From: Leptodontidium sp. MPI-SDFR-AT-0119
Lineage: Eukaryota > Ascomycota > Leotiomycetes > Helotiales > Leptodontidiaceae
Direction of reading: 5' to 3'
Assembly: GCA_020726505.1 (NCBI GenBank)
Contig: JAHLEZ010000011.1
Coordinates: 2,108,001 to 2,172,000, forward strand
Length of the DNA: 64,000 nt
Shown: positions 34,601 to 47,177 of the stretch, piece by piece
Layout: each line of letters opens with the position of its first letter
Numbering within the stretch: the stretch's first letter is position 1
Translations under genes and position numbers: made by a program
Notes under the pieces: model-generated
Seen by the model: the letters and a program-made list of their open reading frames with translations, nothing else
What the model was told of the DNA's origin: nothing
Database searches by the model: none

Positions 34601-35879
34601 ACGCGAAGTTGGCACCCAGTCTCTGCAGAAGCAGATGGAGATGAAGTACATGGGCCTCGCATCTTCCGACCCCCCTACCGAGACCATGAACAAGAAGAAT
34701 GCGGCCATGTACACCCAAGTCGTTACCGCAGCCCGCAAGATCGACGATTTGCTCAAGGCAAACGCTCAGGATCCGCTCACCAAGTACAAGGATATGTTGA
34801 AGGTGTTCTATGTCGACAAGATCCACCCATCCAGCATCCTCCCCGGCTGGAAGACCCTCATCAAGGACGAAGAGACCCATAACATGATCGCCATGCTCAT
34901 GATGATTGCGGCTGATGAGGAGGAGGACAGATTCGTTCAAGTCGTCCAGCTCTTCCGCGAGTGCATCCACGAGGATCTACTCGCTTTGCACAAGTTCGTC
35001 AAGAACGACCCAGAGGCATTCATTGACAAGACTAATCACAAGTTCTTGACTGATGTTATCGGTGATCCTGGCCAGTTGAAATTCGAGGATCTCACGGACC
35101 AACAGATCTGGGGCTGGATTCTGGGTTTCCAGATTGCCAAGTGTAGACTTGATGGTGATGTTGAGGAGGTTTTGGGTTGGGCTGTCAATTTGGATGGTCA
35201 GAATGCCGTCAAAGTCAATGCTCAGGCTGCTGTTGAGAATATTGGAGAAGAAGATCGAGATGTTGATGTCAAGCCTATGCGTGCGGGTTCTTCTATTGCT
35301 CATCGCCCCATCAGCACACCTCGCCGAGTTCAGCAATCCCTCCACAAGACCCTCAGCAAGGAAGCCATCAACTCAAAGGTCGGCAAGGATGAAAGCCTCG
35401 AGGATGCAGTTGAGCGTACGCGCAAGGACGTCGGTGCTTTGGGCCTCGGTGCAGTCAACCCCAAGAGAAGCGGAAATGATGTCGGTTCAGCTCCGGCTGT
35501 CCCTTCATTCACTTCCCATGGATGTGTCGAGTTCGTTGATGGCAACAAAATTCCCGTATTCAGTGCCAGACTCACAGACTCACAGCTCGCTGCCATTTCA
35601 GCCTCGATGGAAGCCGAACCAAGCGCGGCAAAAGTCGATTCTACTCCTATCTCAGCTCCCCCTCCTACTGATGAGGAAATGGACCGCCAGATAGATGAGC
35701 TTCGGAAGGTCTTGGAGGGCTATGTTGGAAAAGCCGAGCTTGACAGAGCCATTGAGGCGACGTACAAGGCTGGAGCCAAGGGCGGGCTGAAGATAGAGGG
35801 CCAGGCCAAGACTAGTTCTGAGTCCGAGTCTTCTTCCGCTTCCTCTAAGGCCAAGGGAAAGCAGCCAGCTAAGAACTGA
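31688..35879 (+). CDS. Long protein with Cys-rich N-terminus and helical C-terminus (unrecognised)
   Basis: Exons 31688..31983, 32440..32603, 32899..33374 and 33555..35879 keep frame and give about 1086 aa. The introns are 456, 295 and 180 nt, long for this window. The ATG at 31688 has an A at -3, but the frame is also open upstream. Residues 75-95 contain FPKACEGAAKCKNLLCEHKF; further on, YACHHNCKYNHVTEAECKA gives a second Cys/His cluster that may bind zinc. The region after about residue 320 is mostly helical and charged, with ELMDSVASDDIKISTLRAQ, and ends in a Ser/Lys-rich tail. The first intron acceptor is a NAGNAG-type choice (AAAG/AAG). The last donor, GTCAGT, is weak. No domain was recognised. 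Confidence 0.6.
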
Positions 35880-38800
35880 GCGGGCGTTCTCGACTTTTGA
35901 TATTTCACGCTAGTCCGATATGATGCTTTGTTTTGTGGTTCTCTCGCTACTGGGAAGGGACTGTATCTCTGTGGCATTGAGGAGAATTTGTGGAAAGGAC
36001 GGATGGTTGGACCATGCAGCTTTGATTGACCGGTTGTGGATTTCCGATAGAATTGATCGTGCAACTATGATTGGTTGTGGAACTCTTGATATCGTACCAT
36101 GGCTTTTTCAATGAATGAATGCCCTTCAATTACTTTCCGGTGCCTCGTTGCCCAGTCCAATGCGTGATTTTGAAGTGATGCCATGTGAGATGAAGTTCGA
36201 TTATTGGTCAGCCTTACACTCGTGGTTCGGGATGTAGCTGGTTAGTTGCCACCCCTCACTCTTAGTTGTGTCAGGCAACCAGTTACCAAGTACTCGGTGT
36301 CGATAGCTTCGCACATGTGTGCCAAGCTATGAATTTTGGGTGCCGCAAGTCAGACTTGCACTTACACTTTCAAGGTATTGGGCCGCGGGTAACATGTGGG
36401 ATGAGGCTCTGTAATGGTTGAAGTGATTGGGGCGGGGTGAGCAGTTTATACTGAGAGACACATGGCCCAGTTCATTGGTGCTTTTTCCACAGACCTGATT
36501 CGAGGTATGTCAGCCCAGTCCGAGTAGGTAGATGTTTGCAGAGAGGGAAGTACTTCCTATTGCTAAAGCCCCAATTTTCGTCCCCTGCTTCTCCTCTCAA
36601 GTGGGGTTTGCCTTCCATCAGCCCACCTGGTCCTTCTCTCAAGCCTCATTCCCTGGGCTCAGATCATTCAATATCATCCTACATCAGTTCAGTCAATCGC
36701 CCCAGGTAGGCAGCCATTTCTTCCACCACCTCGCAATTTAAAATTCAAGCCATCAAGCAAACATTACCTGGTACAGACTATTCAGCTCTCCAAGGAGGGG
36801 CAATCATCATCCCAGTCAAGCAAGACAGCCTTACCATTCTCGCTGCAGTCCAACAGTTTCATCCTCCTACACTGCATATGCACGGGAGATCAGGCAACCA
36901 CTTGCTGACACTTACTTGCTAGCTAGTAACTTGCAAAGCAAAGGTACTGTAAAGCCTCGGAGCTAAGTCCCACAGCCACAGCCTCAACTGTCTTGAGGCT
37001 TCTAGCTGGATTCCACACATACTTGGTTGCATAGCATGTGTTGTAAATGTCAAATCAAAGCATGCTAGATCGGGGAAACCAACTATGCAGTATCTCATAC
37101 ATACATATGCATGCAAAGAGGTGGATATGAGGCTGTGGTCAAGTTCTCATACTGATGAAGAGAGAGGCAACAAGTCATCAAGTGAAGTCGGCGGTGGAGG
37201 CTGAGTCTTGAATGTCGGCCTCGCTTACCCAAATTCCCGGCGGCCGCTTCCGAACATTTTCCCCTCTCACCCCCCTCTCCTCGCAACTCTTCTGCACACC
37301 ACCATCTCAACAGTCGGGCGCAGCGACCTGACTACCGCAGAAGAGTCATTTGATACTTACATTTTCAGTGGCGCAGCCTTATATCGCTGTTTACATATCA
37401 TGCATGTATGCAGTGATGCGGCTCTGGAGTCTAGAGCGAGAGAAAGGGAGATTTGGACGGAGTTATCGTTGATAATAGAAGGGAGAGATATACGTCATTG
37501 TGCAGGAGGGGTGGTGGGAGGCTAGGATGCCCCCTTTCTTTGGGAGGGAGTTGGGCTGGATTGGGGCAGGGAAGAATGCGGGAGGTTGGGAGTTGGATTG
37601 GAGTTGGAGTTGGGTAAGCGAGCGAAGTATTTTGAGGTGTGTTATTTACTTGGTATTTGAATATACTCTGGACAGGGGCATTTATATGGAAATTCTAAGT
37701 ATCTATCCAGCGACAATGTCGTATAGGAGTCTATCCAATCGCTAGAGAAATGAAATCCAACTCTTGAAGCCAAGGTGCAATGGGTGATGATGAGGTGGTG
37801 TTCAATAGACCCACAGATCCCACAGATACCAACACATCCACAAAGTTCTGCTGCGGGATATCTAAGTTCTAGAAGCCATAGTTGCTCACATATGCATCCA
37901 TAAAGACTAGCTTGAACCTTCATATCTGTTGCCCTTCCAACTTCTGTGCGACGTGTACACAATTAACAGCCCATACATAGGTGGCACACAGCAAGAATGG
38001 CTGTATTTTTCTGGTTGCTAGGAGTTAATCCTGCGCTGTAATGGGAACTTTATAATCAACTTAACAACCTTTGATGATAATTGGTCACAAGCTTATTTTG
38101 GCAACATCAGACCGAGTTGAAGATCACTTGTCTCTAAAGCGAACTCTAATTCAAACTCAATCATTCCTTTCCTCTTACAAGCTCACTCCAAGGTTAGAAA
38201 ATACATCCCTCTCCTCGGCTCATATCAACACAAACAAGCCAAAACCCAACTTGGGCCTCTTCTATCCATTAGCCACTCTATTGTCACCGAGTGCGGAGTG
38301 CAATACAGTAGACTTCACTCACAGCCCACCTGTTCCTGTACACTCCACTACCAGACCACGAGGTATCGCCGTCTGACGCAACTCGCCATTCCTTTCCGAG
38401 CTGCATCCCATCACCTGCAGCACAGCATCCAGCATCCGAGTCCGTCTCCTCCAATCGCTGGTCTCACTTGGAAGCGAAACATCATCCAATTGCCGCCGCT
38501 TGCTTTGTCACTGGCCTACGTTCAACGGTTGCTGACTTGGCATAAGGCTGGGGAAGAGAGGAAGGGAAAGAGGGAGCAAAAGCCAATTCGAGTTCTCTTG
38601 AATACCTGCAGGTTGTGCAGTGCAGTTCAGTCTTCCTGGTCTAGTCTACCCCATGCTCATATCCCGCGAGGTGAAGAGGGTATTTAAATTGCATGCATTG
38701 AGGGCATTGCAGACTCGTACAATCCCGACAAGGCTTGCGCATCCCAATCTCACTCACCCTTCGCTCCCCTCGCGCAGTACAAATCAGCCTTCGACCCCAC

Positions 38801-38963
38801 CATCCTCAGCCCAACCTCGCTGTCACCTTCACACACTTCTTCCTCCTGCTCTCCTCTAACAACCACACAACACCAGCATCGCATCGCTCAAGTCTACAAG
38901 TACAAAGCCTACGGGCACCTTCAACTCTTCATTCAACAACACCACCAGACAATACACTTCACC
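35880..38963. other. Long intergenic region upstream of the DUF3824 gene
   Basis: About 3 kb with no supported coding region. The last 900 bases are rich in C and T on the plus strand, as expected of a fungal promoter and 5' leader. Confidence 0.45.
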
Positions 38964-41900
38964 ATGCCGGAAGTCACTCGAGTAACACGCTCGTATCGCG
39001 ACGGTTACGGCTCTGACGACGATGACCGTTCAACCATAAGCCACTCCAGGACTGGTGACGGCTCGTATCGCACCGTCCAACGATATCGCGTCACACCCAG
39101 CAGAACAGAGGACATCGAGATCGACCGACGCTCTACCACAAGACTCGATATACCACGAGCAGAGCGCATTGAAATCGACCGTCGCAGTGAGCGTTTCGTC
39201 GAACCCGAACGACCCCGCAGTGCCATCGACATTCGATCTCCACGATCAACCTTCACCAGCGAGCGATATGTCGAGCGCGACGAACCCGAGCGAGAGCGCG
39301 AGCGCACAAGAACCGTGGTCTACGAACGGGATCGGCGCGAGCCAGAGCGCAGTTCTTGGGACCGTGGTCCTGCTAGGCCGTGGGAGTCGGAACGGGACGT
39401 TCGGGAGACCGACGTCGTGAGAGTCGAGAAGCGGACCACGGAACGCAGAGAGGAACCATATGAGCTCGAGAGATACCAGAGAGAGACGGAATACTACGAT
39501 CGTCCTGAGCCACCTCCACAACCAATTATTATTCGTCAACGTGCGCCAGAACCTCAGCAGATTATCGTCCAGGAAGCACCTGCTCCACCTCCGGTTGTCC
39601 TCCCTCCCCGCGAACAAGACTTTCAAATCGTTCGACAGACTGAGGTCAAGCAGGAGATTGCGCGACCAGAGCCGAGAAGAACGGAGGATGAATACTATTA
39701 CAGAAAGGATGTGCGCGAGGTTGGTCCCGTGAGACGAAGTGATGAGGAATTTGTCGAGTATGACCGCAGAGATATCCGACCTCGAGACTCGGTCAGCGAT
39801 AGAGAATACAGCGATGGCGAGGACTATGTTGTGAAGAGAAAGGTCATTCGCAGAGAGCGAAGTAGGAGCGGAAGTCCACACCACAGACGGCATCTAGCAG
39901 AAGGTGCTTTGGCTGGTGCAGGAGCCGCTGCTTTACTTGCAAACCATCGAAGCAAGACTGGAGAAGGAGATGGACATCGAGGACGAAAGGTCGTTGGAGG
40001 AGCTGCTCTAGGAGCTATTGGCGCTGAAGTCATCACAAGAGCACGAAGTCGATACCGTGAGACTCATGGCAGTCGATCACGATCAAGGTCAAGATCGAGC
40101 AGTAGACATTCTCATCGCAAGATCAAGACAGCTCTTGGTCTTGCAGCTGCTGGACTAGCCGCCGCGGCCGCTGCTAAATACGTCTCTAACCGCAAAGCCA
40201 ATAAAGAGGAGATGGGTAGAGGACGTAGCCGAACTCGAAGTGTCTCGAGACGTCGTAGGAGCTATGATTACGACTCTTACGATGACGAGCGTCCAAGAAG
40301 TCGAAGTCGAAGCAAGCATGCTGATCCCAAGCATCGAGCAGCGACTATTGCAAAGGCGGGAGCTGCTACAGCCGCGGTTGCAGGAGTAGTTGAGCATTTC
40401 CGAAGTAAATCACGCAAACGAAGCGGATCGAGATCAAAGTCTCGCATCAGGACTGGTGCCGAGATCGCCGGAGCTGGATTGGCAGGAGCGGCAGTTGCAG
40501 GATTATACGAGAATCGAAAGGCAAAGGAAGATCGTGAATTGGAGGTTGAAGAGGATCATAGGAGAGAGCGGAGGAGAAGCAGGTCGAGAGCCAGATCTAT
40601 AGGCGCATATTCTGATCCTGGTGTTGACCCCGAATTAGGAATGGTGCAGTACGGTACTGAACCCGTATACACCCACCAACAAACCACTACCTACTACGAT
40701 CCTGCTCTTGCCGCGGGCGGAGCTGGTGCGGCGTACGGCGCTACTAAATCTCGAAGCCGATCTCATCGTCGTCGTCATTCCTCTAGCTCGGACGATCGAA
40801 GACGTTCTCGAAGTCGAAGTCGAAGCCGAGTTCGAAATATTGCAGGAGCTGCCGCGGGCACTGCTGCAGCGGCTATTGGAATCAATCAATACAAGAAGCG
40901 AAAGGAGAAAAAGGAGATGGATAGGGAGAGGGAACGCAGACGTGAGGACCCCCAGCACTCAAGATCTCGTTCTCGCTCTGCATCATCCATCAGAAGCAGG
41001 TTGACAAGACGCTTGTCGAACCTAATTCCGAAATGATGTGGATTCTCCTTATATCATGTTTCAATCACGGCATCATGTATCTTCCTGTAAGACTAACAAA
41101 CCCGCGGCAGGCTATGAAGAAGAACCTGCACCCGAGGAAAACTACTACGCTCGCGATTATCAAGATGATTATTCTCCCTCTCCTCCACACGCTTCCGGTG
41201 GTTCATACTATCCCCAAAATAACGCCTTTCCCCCACCTCCTCAACCACAGCCTGGTTTTACTCAACACACCACGACCTCTACAACACAGGTTCACACAGA
41301 GGGTATCCCGCCTTACAATCCAGCGGATTATGTAAACCAACCTCCACCGCATCCAGACCCTTATGGCTACCCGCCTCAAACAGGTCCTAATGTGAGTGCA
41401 AATGACCATACCTCTCATCAGGCTCCTTTCGTTGCTCCTGTGCCTATGCCTGTGCCTATGCCTACCGCAAGTAGCGCAACGCCATATTTCCCTCCGCCCC
41501 CTGTCGCTCCTCTTCCCGACGAGCAGTTCACTCGCGACCCGTTTCATGCAGTGGAGGGTGCGTCTGATATTTCGTCAACCCAACTTCCATTACAAAGTAA
41601 GCTAACAGTCTTTCCAGGCCGTGTAAACCCAGAAGCAACTCCCCGCGCTCCCTCTCTAGCATCAACCGTTTCTCCACTTTCGTCACCACCGCTTTCTCCC
41701 TCTCGGCCTTCAAACAAATCAGTCAATTTCGCTCCTCTCTCTCCAACTTCCTCCCGCCGGCTAGCACATATTCACGAGACTGCCGCATCCACAAACTCCA
41801 ATACGCATAACCACGATGTGGCACACCCAGATATCTCACCTTCTCCTTCAGACTCCGATACTCCTGGTCCCTCAGCTCTAGTCTGTTCCTCTCATCCCCA

Positions 41901-42423
41901 AACCTCAAGCCAGCCTCGAGAACGTGAGCACGACCGAGATCGAGACCATGAGGATGAACAATCCTCCTCTCGCCGACGCCGCCGCCGTCGCAGGAACTCA
42001 GATCCTTCATCCGACCGCCCCATCCAGCCTTCAAAACACCGGCGCAGACACCAACAACACTCGCGGTCTCCATCACCAACCTCATCCGACGAGATCGAAG
42101 TCCTTCCCGATCGCTTCGATCGTGATGGGAGGCCGCTAGATAAGTTTGGGAATGCGTACCGGAATCCTAGAGCGAGAGATAGGGGTGTGAGACGCGACAG
42201 AGATAGAGATGGTGGTGGTGGCGGGCTAGGTGAATTGCTAGGAGGCGGAGGTGGTCAGACTGAGATGGTTGAGAAGCTCGCTACGGGCTTTGGCGAGGTT
42301 ATGGAGGGTAGGAAGACCTGGAAGGATTTGCTTAGAGGTTTCGTGGAGGATGCGGGCAGTGCGGGTGGGAGTCCGAGTGGGTCTGATCGAGGGAGTTCGT
42401 CGAGGCGGAGGAGGGAGAGGTGA
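38964..42423 (+). CDS. DUF3824 SR-rich protein with alternating Gly/Ala segments
   Basis: Exons 38964..40941, 41111..41557 and 41618..42423 give about 1076 aa. Intron 1 (169 nt, CTAAC branch, GGCAG acceptor) must be removed: reading through ends at 41036, while splicing restores ERERRRYEEEPAPEENYYAR, a conserved junction of the family. Intron 2 (60 nt) is a multiple of three without a stop, so it may be spliced or retained. The N-terminal 250 residues are rich in Arg/Glu. Then Ser-Arg blocks (SRSRSRSRSSSRHS) alternate with short Gly/Ala hydrophobic segments (GALAGAGAAALLA, GAEIAGAGLAGAAVAGLY). The Pro/Tyr-rich middle precedes a C-terminal EVLPDRFDRDGRPLDKFG. Function is unknown in the family. 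Confidence 0.85.
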
Positions 42424-43170
42424 TTTGTCGGAATTACATCGTCGCTCTCTCTTCCTCTTCCTCTCCTTTTCGGGGGGCTTGTTTATGGGTTGGCTGGATG
42501 GCAGGTCGGCCATGGGGTGTTGGGGTGTTGGAATACATGACATGGGTTGGGGCCTGGACATGGGTATGGAAAGGCAACGGAGGCAGTGGTGGATAATGAC
42601 CTGATGATTTCACGTCGCATTTTGGAACGAGAAGACGGACGCACGATGGGTGCATACAGATATATTTCTTCTTCGCTTTCTTTCTTTTTTTCTTCCTTTC
42701 TTTAGAGAGATCTTCCGCTTCGGGTTTTCTTACTGTTTTTTTTTCGATTTCCCGGCATGGCATGTCCGCAGGGGAGATGGGAGGATAAGGGCATACCTGA
42801 CGAGGAATTGACAGATGATTGATGATTATGAATGATAATGATGAACCTTAACTTTCTTCGTCTTTTCTTCTTTTTCTTCTAGAGAATTTTGAGAACGTGT
42901 GGAGGTGAATTATAAATACCACCACATATATGCATCGATGAATTCTAAGATAACAGGGTGGAGAAGATTCAAGAATAATATAAAATACATCCGTATTATA
43001 AAATGTTTTTGAACTTTAAAGTGAGGATCTCTGCTTTGTTTTATAATAGGGACTTAGCAGTTGGGTTTGGAAATCACTTGGAGAGTATTTAGATTATTAA
43101 GCGAGATTATTTCGGTTATTGACGTGGGTGTGGAGGTGAGAAAGAAAACAAAGGAGTTTTTGGGTTGGGG

Positions 43171-43172
<2 letters not shown>

Positions 43173-43205
<33 letters not shown>
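43173..43205 (+). repeat. Poly-G tract (33 G)
   Basis: An uninterrupted run of 33 G, flanked by GGGTTGGGGGGA on the left and AGGGG on the right. The exact length is unreliable by any sequencing method. It could form a G-quadruplex. Confidence 0.8.
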
Positions 43206-43206
<1 letters not shown>

Positions 43207-43735
43207 GGGGAGAGTGCAAGTCGGGGATTTTAGTAGAATGCGCTTAATTTAATCATTATACAGTACTGAAGTACTTGAAGGAGATTTGAGTATAGGGTAG
43301 TAAAACTCTGTGCTCAGAAGCTTAGAGTTAAGTGGGCCCTCTTCTTCTCGTTCTTTCTAGTGTGTGTGGGTGTAAGGTGGGTGGCAGATAGAGATAATCT
43401 CACACTTTGGAAATTCAAGGGTTTTATTATGAATTACACATACTTAGGCTAGAAAGTTGTTAGCATTATTTTACTTCTTCAGAATGATAAAATAAATAAC
43501 TTAACAAAGGTGATCAATTTCAAAGTTCGTTGGAAAACACTATTAACGTGGAAGGAAGCATTCTCTTTCTTTTAGAGGCCGCGCTTTTCGTTTTTCCTAA
43601 CAGCTACTACTTGGGAAGAGATGCTTTAACATTCCGTATCACTGGTTTCTTACATCGTATTAAAATACATGTGGGTTTGAAATTCTTCGCGCACGAAAAT
43701 CCCTGTACGTTATTCATGTCAAAGGAAGCAACGAG

Positions 43736-43737
43736 TT

Positions 43738-43768
<31 letters not shown>

Positions 43769-43775
43769 GGGGGGG
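43736..43775 (+). repeat. Poly-T/poly-G tract (12 T then 28 G)
   Basis: Twelve T are followed directly by 28 G, about 530 bp after the first G tract. Confidence 0.8.
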
Positions 43776-43946
43776 AGGGTTCAGCATTAACGGTTTATTC
43801 CATTTCTCATGAGGTATTTTTATGGCCTTGGAATGAGCACAGCTACGCGTGTCTAAACTCACCCACTACTGACAGAAACTTTAATATCAAAGAAACCAGT
43901 GCATAGCTGTATACAGTGTTCTCAAAATGCGACATACTACATCAAT

Positions 43947-44936
43947 CTACTGGCCCCTTCTCCGAAAGTGTTCCATGGGATCATACTCTCGCTCTTCGGG
44001 GAAGTTGTAGTGTGAGAATTCAGGGTAGATGGTGTAGTAGGGAAGACGCTCAAAGTTTTGCCGAGAAGGTGGCTTGGCGTGGTTGGGATCTCGTTGATTG
44101 GTGGGGACATGCACCGGTTGCTGTCTTTGTGGCTGTTGTTGTTGTTGTTGTCGTTGTGGCTGTTGAGGGTGTTGACGCTGCTGTTCAGACTGCTGCTGCT
44201 GCTGTTGTTTTTGAAAACCCTGACCGAAGCCGGTTTGTGGTTGTCGAGGTGCCTCCAAACGGCCACATTCAGGATTATCATGGCGAGCCAAGCTCTGCCT
44301 GTCTTGAGCAGTTCTTTGAGGTTGCTCGCTCTGTGGTGGTCCATATCTATAACCTATACCCATAGTTTCCAGAGTAAACAGCTCATGATACCAGTTCTCC
44401 CTCTTCAATGTGCGTTCCAAAGCATCAATAGAGTACCTATACACAAGTGGCGGCCACCGACGAGAAGCTCCAATATTCTGCAGATCTTCTAATATAATAC
44501 CCGCCTTAATGGAAGTTCCCCACTTTATATCTACAGGGCGCGAGCAATACCCATCCAGGAGCCGTCTCACGGCTTTGATCTCATAGACCTGCCACTGCCG
44601 ACTATCCCCTTGTATGTATTCGTCCGGTATGGCGTCCGCAGTCATGAGACCTAGTTTGCTATGGGACGTCTCGGTACCGTCTAGCACATAAAGGTCTGCA
44701 AAAACCAGGTCCATATCATCCTCTCTAATAGTTCGTAGGACGAATTCGGCGTCGAAAGGAATCTCCGTGACGGGGTTGTGGTTGTTATATTTGATGTTCA
44801 ACGCATTTGAGATGCCTTGATAGGTGATTCGCTGTCCACCTATGTACCAGTCTAAGTCGTTATCATGGCATATGTTGCGTATTGCTAATCTGACAATCTT
44901 TTGGCGCTTGCCTAGCTCTAATGGATATTCCTCCAT
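43947..44936 (-). CDS. Tandem family member 1, intact, Gln-rich C-terminus (unrecognised)
   Basis: A single exon of 329 aa runs from the ATG at 44936. Residues 10-45 hold the family motif: ICHDNDLDWYIGG, then RITYQGISNALN, resembling a compact helix-turn-helix, though this is a guess. The middle (about 60-200) is mixed helical and sheet-like and includes KWGTSIKAG and IGASRRWPPLVYRY. The C-terminal third is dominated by Gln, with runs such as QKQQQQQQSEQQ, and ends YDPMEHFRRRGQ. It is the only uninterrupted member of four neighbours in the same orientation inside an AT-rich island. The product could be nuclear, but I recognise no family. Confidence 0.65.
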   Translation of the reverse strand: MEEYPLELGKRQKIVRLAIRNICHDNDLDWYIGGQRITYQGISNALNIKYNNHNPVTEIPFDAEFVLRTIREDDMDLVFADLYVLDGTETSHSKLGLMTADAIPDEYIQGDSRQWQVYEIKAVRRLLDGYCSRPVDIKWGTSIKAGIILEDLQNIGASRRWPPLVYRYSIDALERTLKRENWYHELFTLETMGIGYRYGPPQSEQPQRTAQDRQSLARHDNPECGRLEAPRQPQTGFGQGFQKQQQQQQSEQQRQHPQQPQRQQQQQQPQRQQPVHVPTNQRDPNHAKPPSRQNFERLPYYTIYPEFSHYNFPEEREYDPMEHFRRRGQ

Positions 44937-46387
44937 TGTTTGCTCAGGTGATAGGAAACGTGCTTTGAGGGGCAGATTGGTTTTGTCTTACTTTCCTTTG
45001 ATGTGCTTTTTACGTGATGCTGTTCGTAAAGGGAAGTAACTTCTGAGTACGGTGGATTGTTAGGAAAAGTTCAAAGAGAGATTTTCCTTGTACTTATAGA
45101 CAAAACTTTTCGTTGTTTCTAGAGGGTAATTCAAGTAAACAATCCACCTTCCTAATTGTTTATTTTAGAGTTTTAATCCCTGTTTCTCTTGTTCCTTTGT
45201 TGTAAATATTTTACAAAATTGCAGAGCAACTTGAGATGTTAAGCTTGAAGTTTTGAGTTTAGCAAAGTGCGAAATCGAGATATATAATTGAAGAGAGGAT
45301 TTAATTATCTTGATTCGAGAAAAGAGAGAAGCTTTTAATATGAACTGCAAGGCTCACACGTTGTATTTGCTTAACACTTCAGATAATTAAAAGCCAGCTT
45401 TAATAATCCCATGATATTATAATTTTTTCCTTTTTTTTTATTAAATATTCCGCTGAGGTATTTGAGATTAGTAACGCTAATATAAGAATGAAAGATAATA
45501 ATAGGTACATATCCTTCGAACTTCATGGAAATTAATATCGTATATTATAGAATTGGAAATTTTTAGAGTACTGACTCTTTACAGTCTTTGTGACGCTTGC
45601 CCTAGAAAGACGGCAATCACGTGTAACTGACGCCTCACATATCAACACAAGACATATGACGATACCAAGCATCAACTTAGAATCTACAACTACAGAGGAA
45701 AGAAGGTAAGGAAAGAATAAGTCTATATACAAGAGGTTGGTATGCCTAGCACCATGGTAATCTCGGTACGTCCCGATCGGGCAGTACTAAGTGGAGCCGG
45801 TGGAAATGAGGCTCTGGACAGCGACAGTCGTCACAGTCTTTGCGCAAAGCACCTCTTTTAATAATTATCGTTGCGTACCAAAATAATTATTTATTTTTTT
45901 GCTTTCTTTATTATAAAGAGATAGAGTACTAGTATTGCTTGAGTTCGTAAACATAACTTACTTTTATATAATAAACAAGCCCAAGATTAATTAAACTTTA
46001 CTTATTTATTAAAAACAATTATAATTTTAATGTCATAAACGAGCCCAAGATTAAATTAAACTCTACTTATTTGTGGGAAACAATTCTAATCAAATTTATT
46101 AATGCCAGTCTATTGAAGATAACGATTTCTATTTTCTAATAATGAAAAGTGCTTCAAACCTCTAGTGGGCGCAAGAAAGCAAAGAAATACTCAGACGACG
46201 TTGCGTTTAATGGAAAAGCCAGCGAGACAAAAGCCAGTGATGTAAAACAAAATCCTCTGTTGCACAATACGGCAGAGCTCGAAAGGAGAATTTTACTATC
46301 GCCCATATTATCGAAGTATCCCTTCAGGTCACAATCCTTACCTTTGAGATCCCCAGGCGGAGATTGCATATCCCAAGACTGTCAGGC
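44937..46387. other. AT-rich spacer
   Basis: No coding region was recognised. It includes a two-copy tandem repeat near 46.0 kb. Confidence 0.45.
45971..46098. repeat. Two-copy tandem repeat, about 64 bp each
   Basis: Units begin at 45971 (ATAAACAAGCCCAAGATTAA) and 46035 (ATAAACGAGCCCAAGATTAA) and run in parallel with scattered changes for about 60 bases. Confidence 0.65.
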
Positions 46388-47177
46388 TTAGCGTTGATAT
46401 GGGCCTTGTTGATAGCCGCCTATTTGTGGTTCTTGCTGAGAGCCTGAATTATGCTGGTATAGAGAATCGTCATAATCTGCCTGGTTGGGTAGAGGATATC
46501 CTTGTCCTTGATTCTGCAGAGGCGGAACCGGCACCAGGTGTGGTGGAAATACCTGTCGACCGCGTGACGATGAACGATACAATCTTTCCACCCAGCTAAG
46601 TTTATCCAAGCGGCATCTTATGATCATTGAGCAATAATTTTGGGTGATTGGCCACTGTCGTTCGTGAGAAATCCGGTGAATCTCTCTTGTAATCGCCTGT
46701 AATTTGTGCTCAACTGAATCTCCCCAATGGAACTGCACGTGGCTATTGTCTTTTTTCAAAAGCCAATCGAGGCAATCGTCCTCATATTTCTGCCAAAGGG
46801 ATGGTGCCACGTGTGTGCTGATGGAATATTTATATGGAATAGCGTCAGGCGCAAATGTCTTAATGATATCCTCCCCAGTCTCCATATCGGTGGGTGGAGA
46901 GATTCTTTCAAAAAAAATCTGCATGAGCCGTCATAACCTCGATTATGAACTGCCCATCAAATGGAGATCCAGTGATTGGGTTTACTCCATTATAGAACTG
47001 TCTGTTCAAGATAACTGCTATTGTCTGGTAAGTGACTCTGTCCTCGCCAATGTACCAGTTCTGATCATTAGCTACGCAGACCCGTTTGATGCGGCATTTA
47101 ATATCGTTTATAATATTGCGGCGTCTCCTGGCATCGTCGTTAGGACTTTCCAGATTGAAGGGATCAAAGTTTTCCAT
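46388..47177 (-). pseudogene. Tandem family member 2, one-base frameshift
   Basis: The ATG at 47177 opens a frame carrying the family motif (VCVANDQNWYIGEDRVTYQT, ending in ILN), followed by NPITGSPFDGQF, which aligns with NPVTEIPFDAEF of member 1. The frame then runs into a stop at a T8 run (A-run 46910..46917 on the plus strand). Removing one T lets it continue through FERISPPTD, VQFHWGDSVEHKL and a Gln/Pro/Tyr-rich tail to a stop at 46388. The defect is in a homopolymer, so a sequencing slip is possible, but the other relatives are broken at different places. Confidence 0.65.

Larger units (their letters stand above)
42424..43946. other. Intergenic region at the edge of an AT-rich island
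   Basis: 3' flank of the DUF3824 gene. Composition turns AT-rich after about 42.9 kb. It contains two long poly-G tracts and no supported gene. Confidence 0.45.

Noticed and set aside
33675..35879. Treating the last exon as a separate 734-aa gene
   Set aside because: The frame starts at a non-ATG codon and is open upstream to an acceptor at 33554 that joins the previous exon in phase.
41038..42423. Separate 461-aa gene after the DUF3824 frame
   Set aside because: The conserved family sequence continues across an intron from 40941 to 41111, so this is the same gene.
43061..43252. Frame rich in glycine
   Set aside because: It is produced by the poly-G tract, not by a gene.
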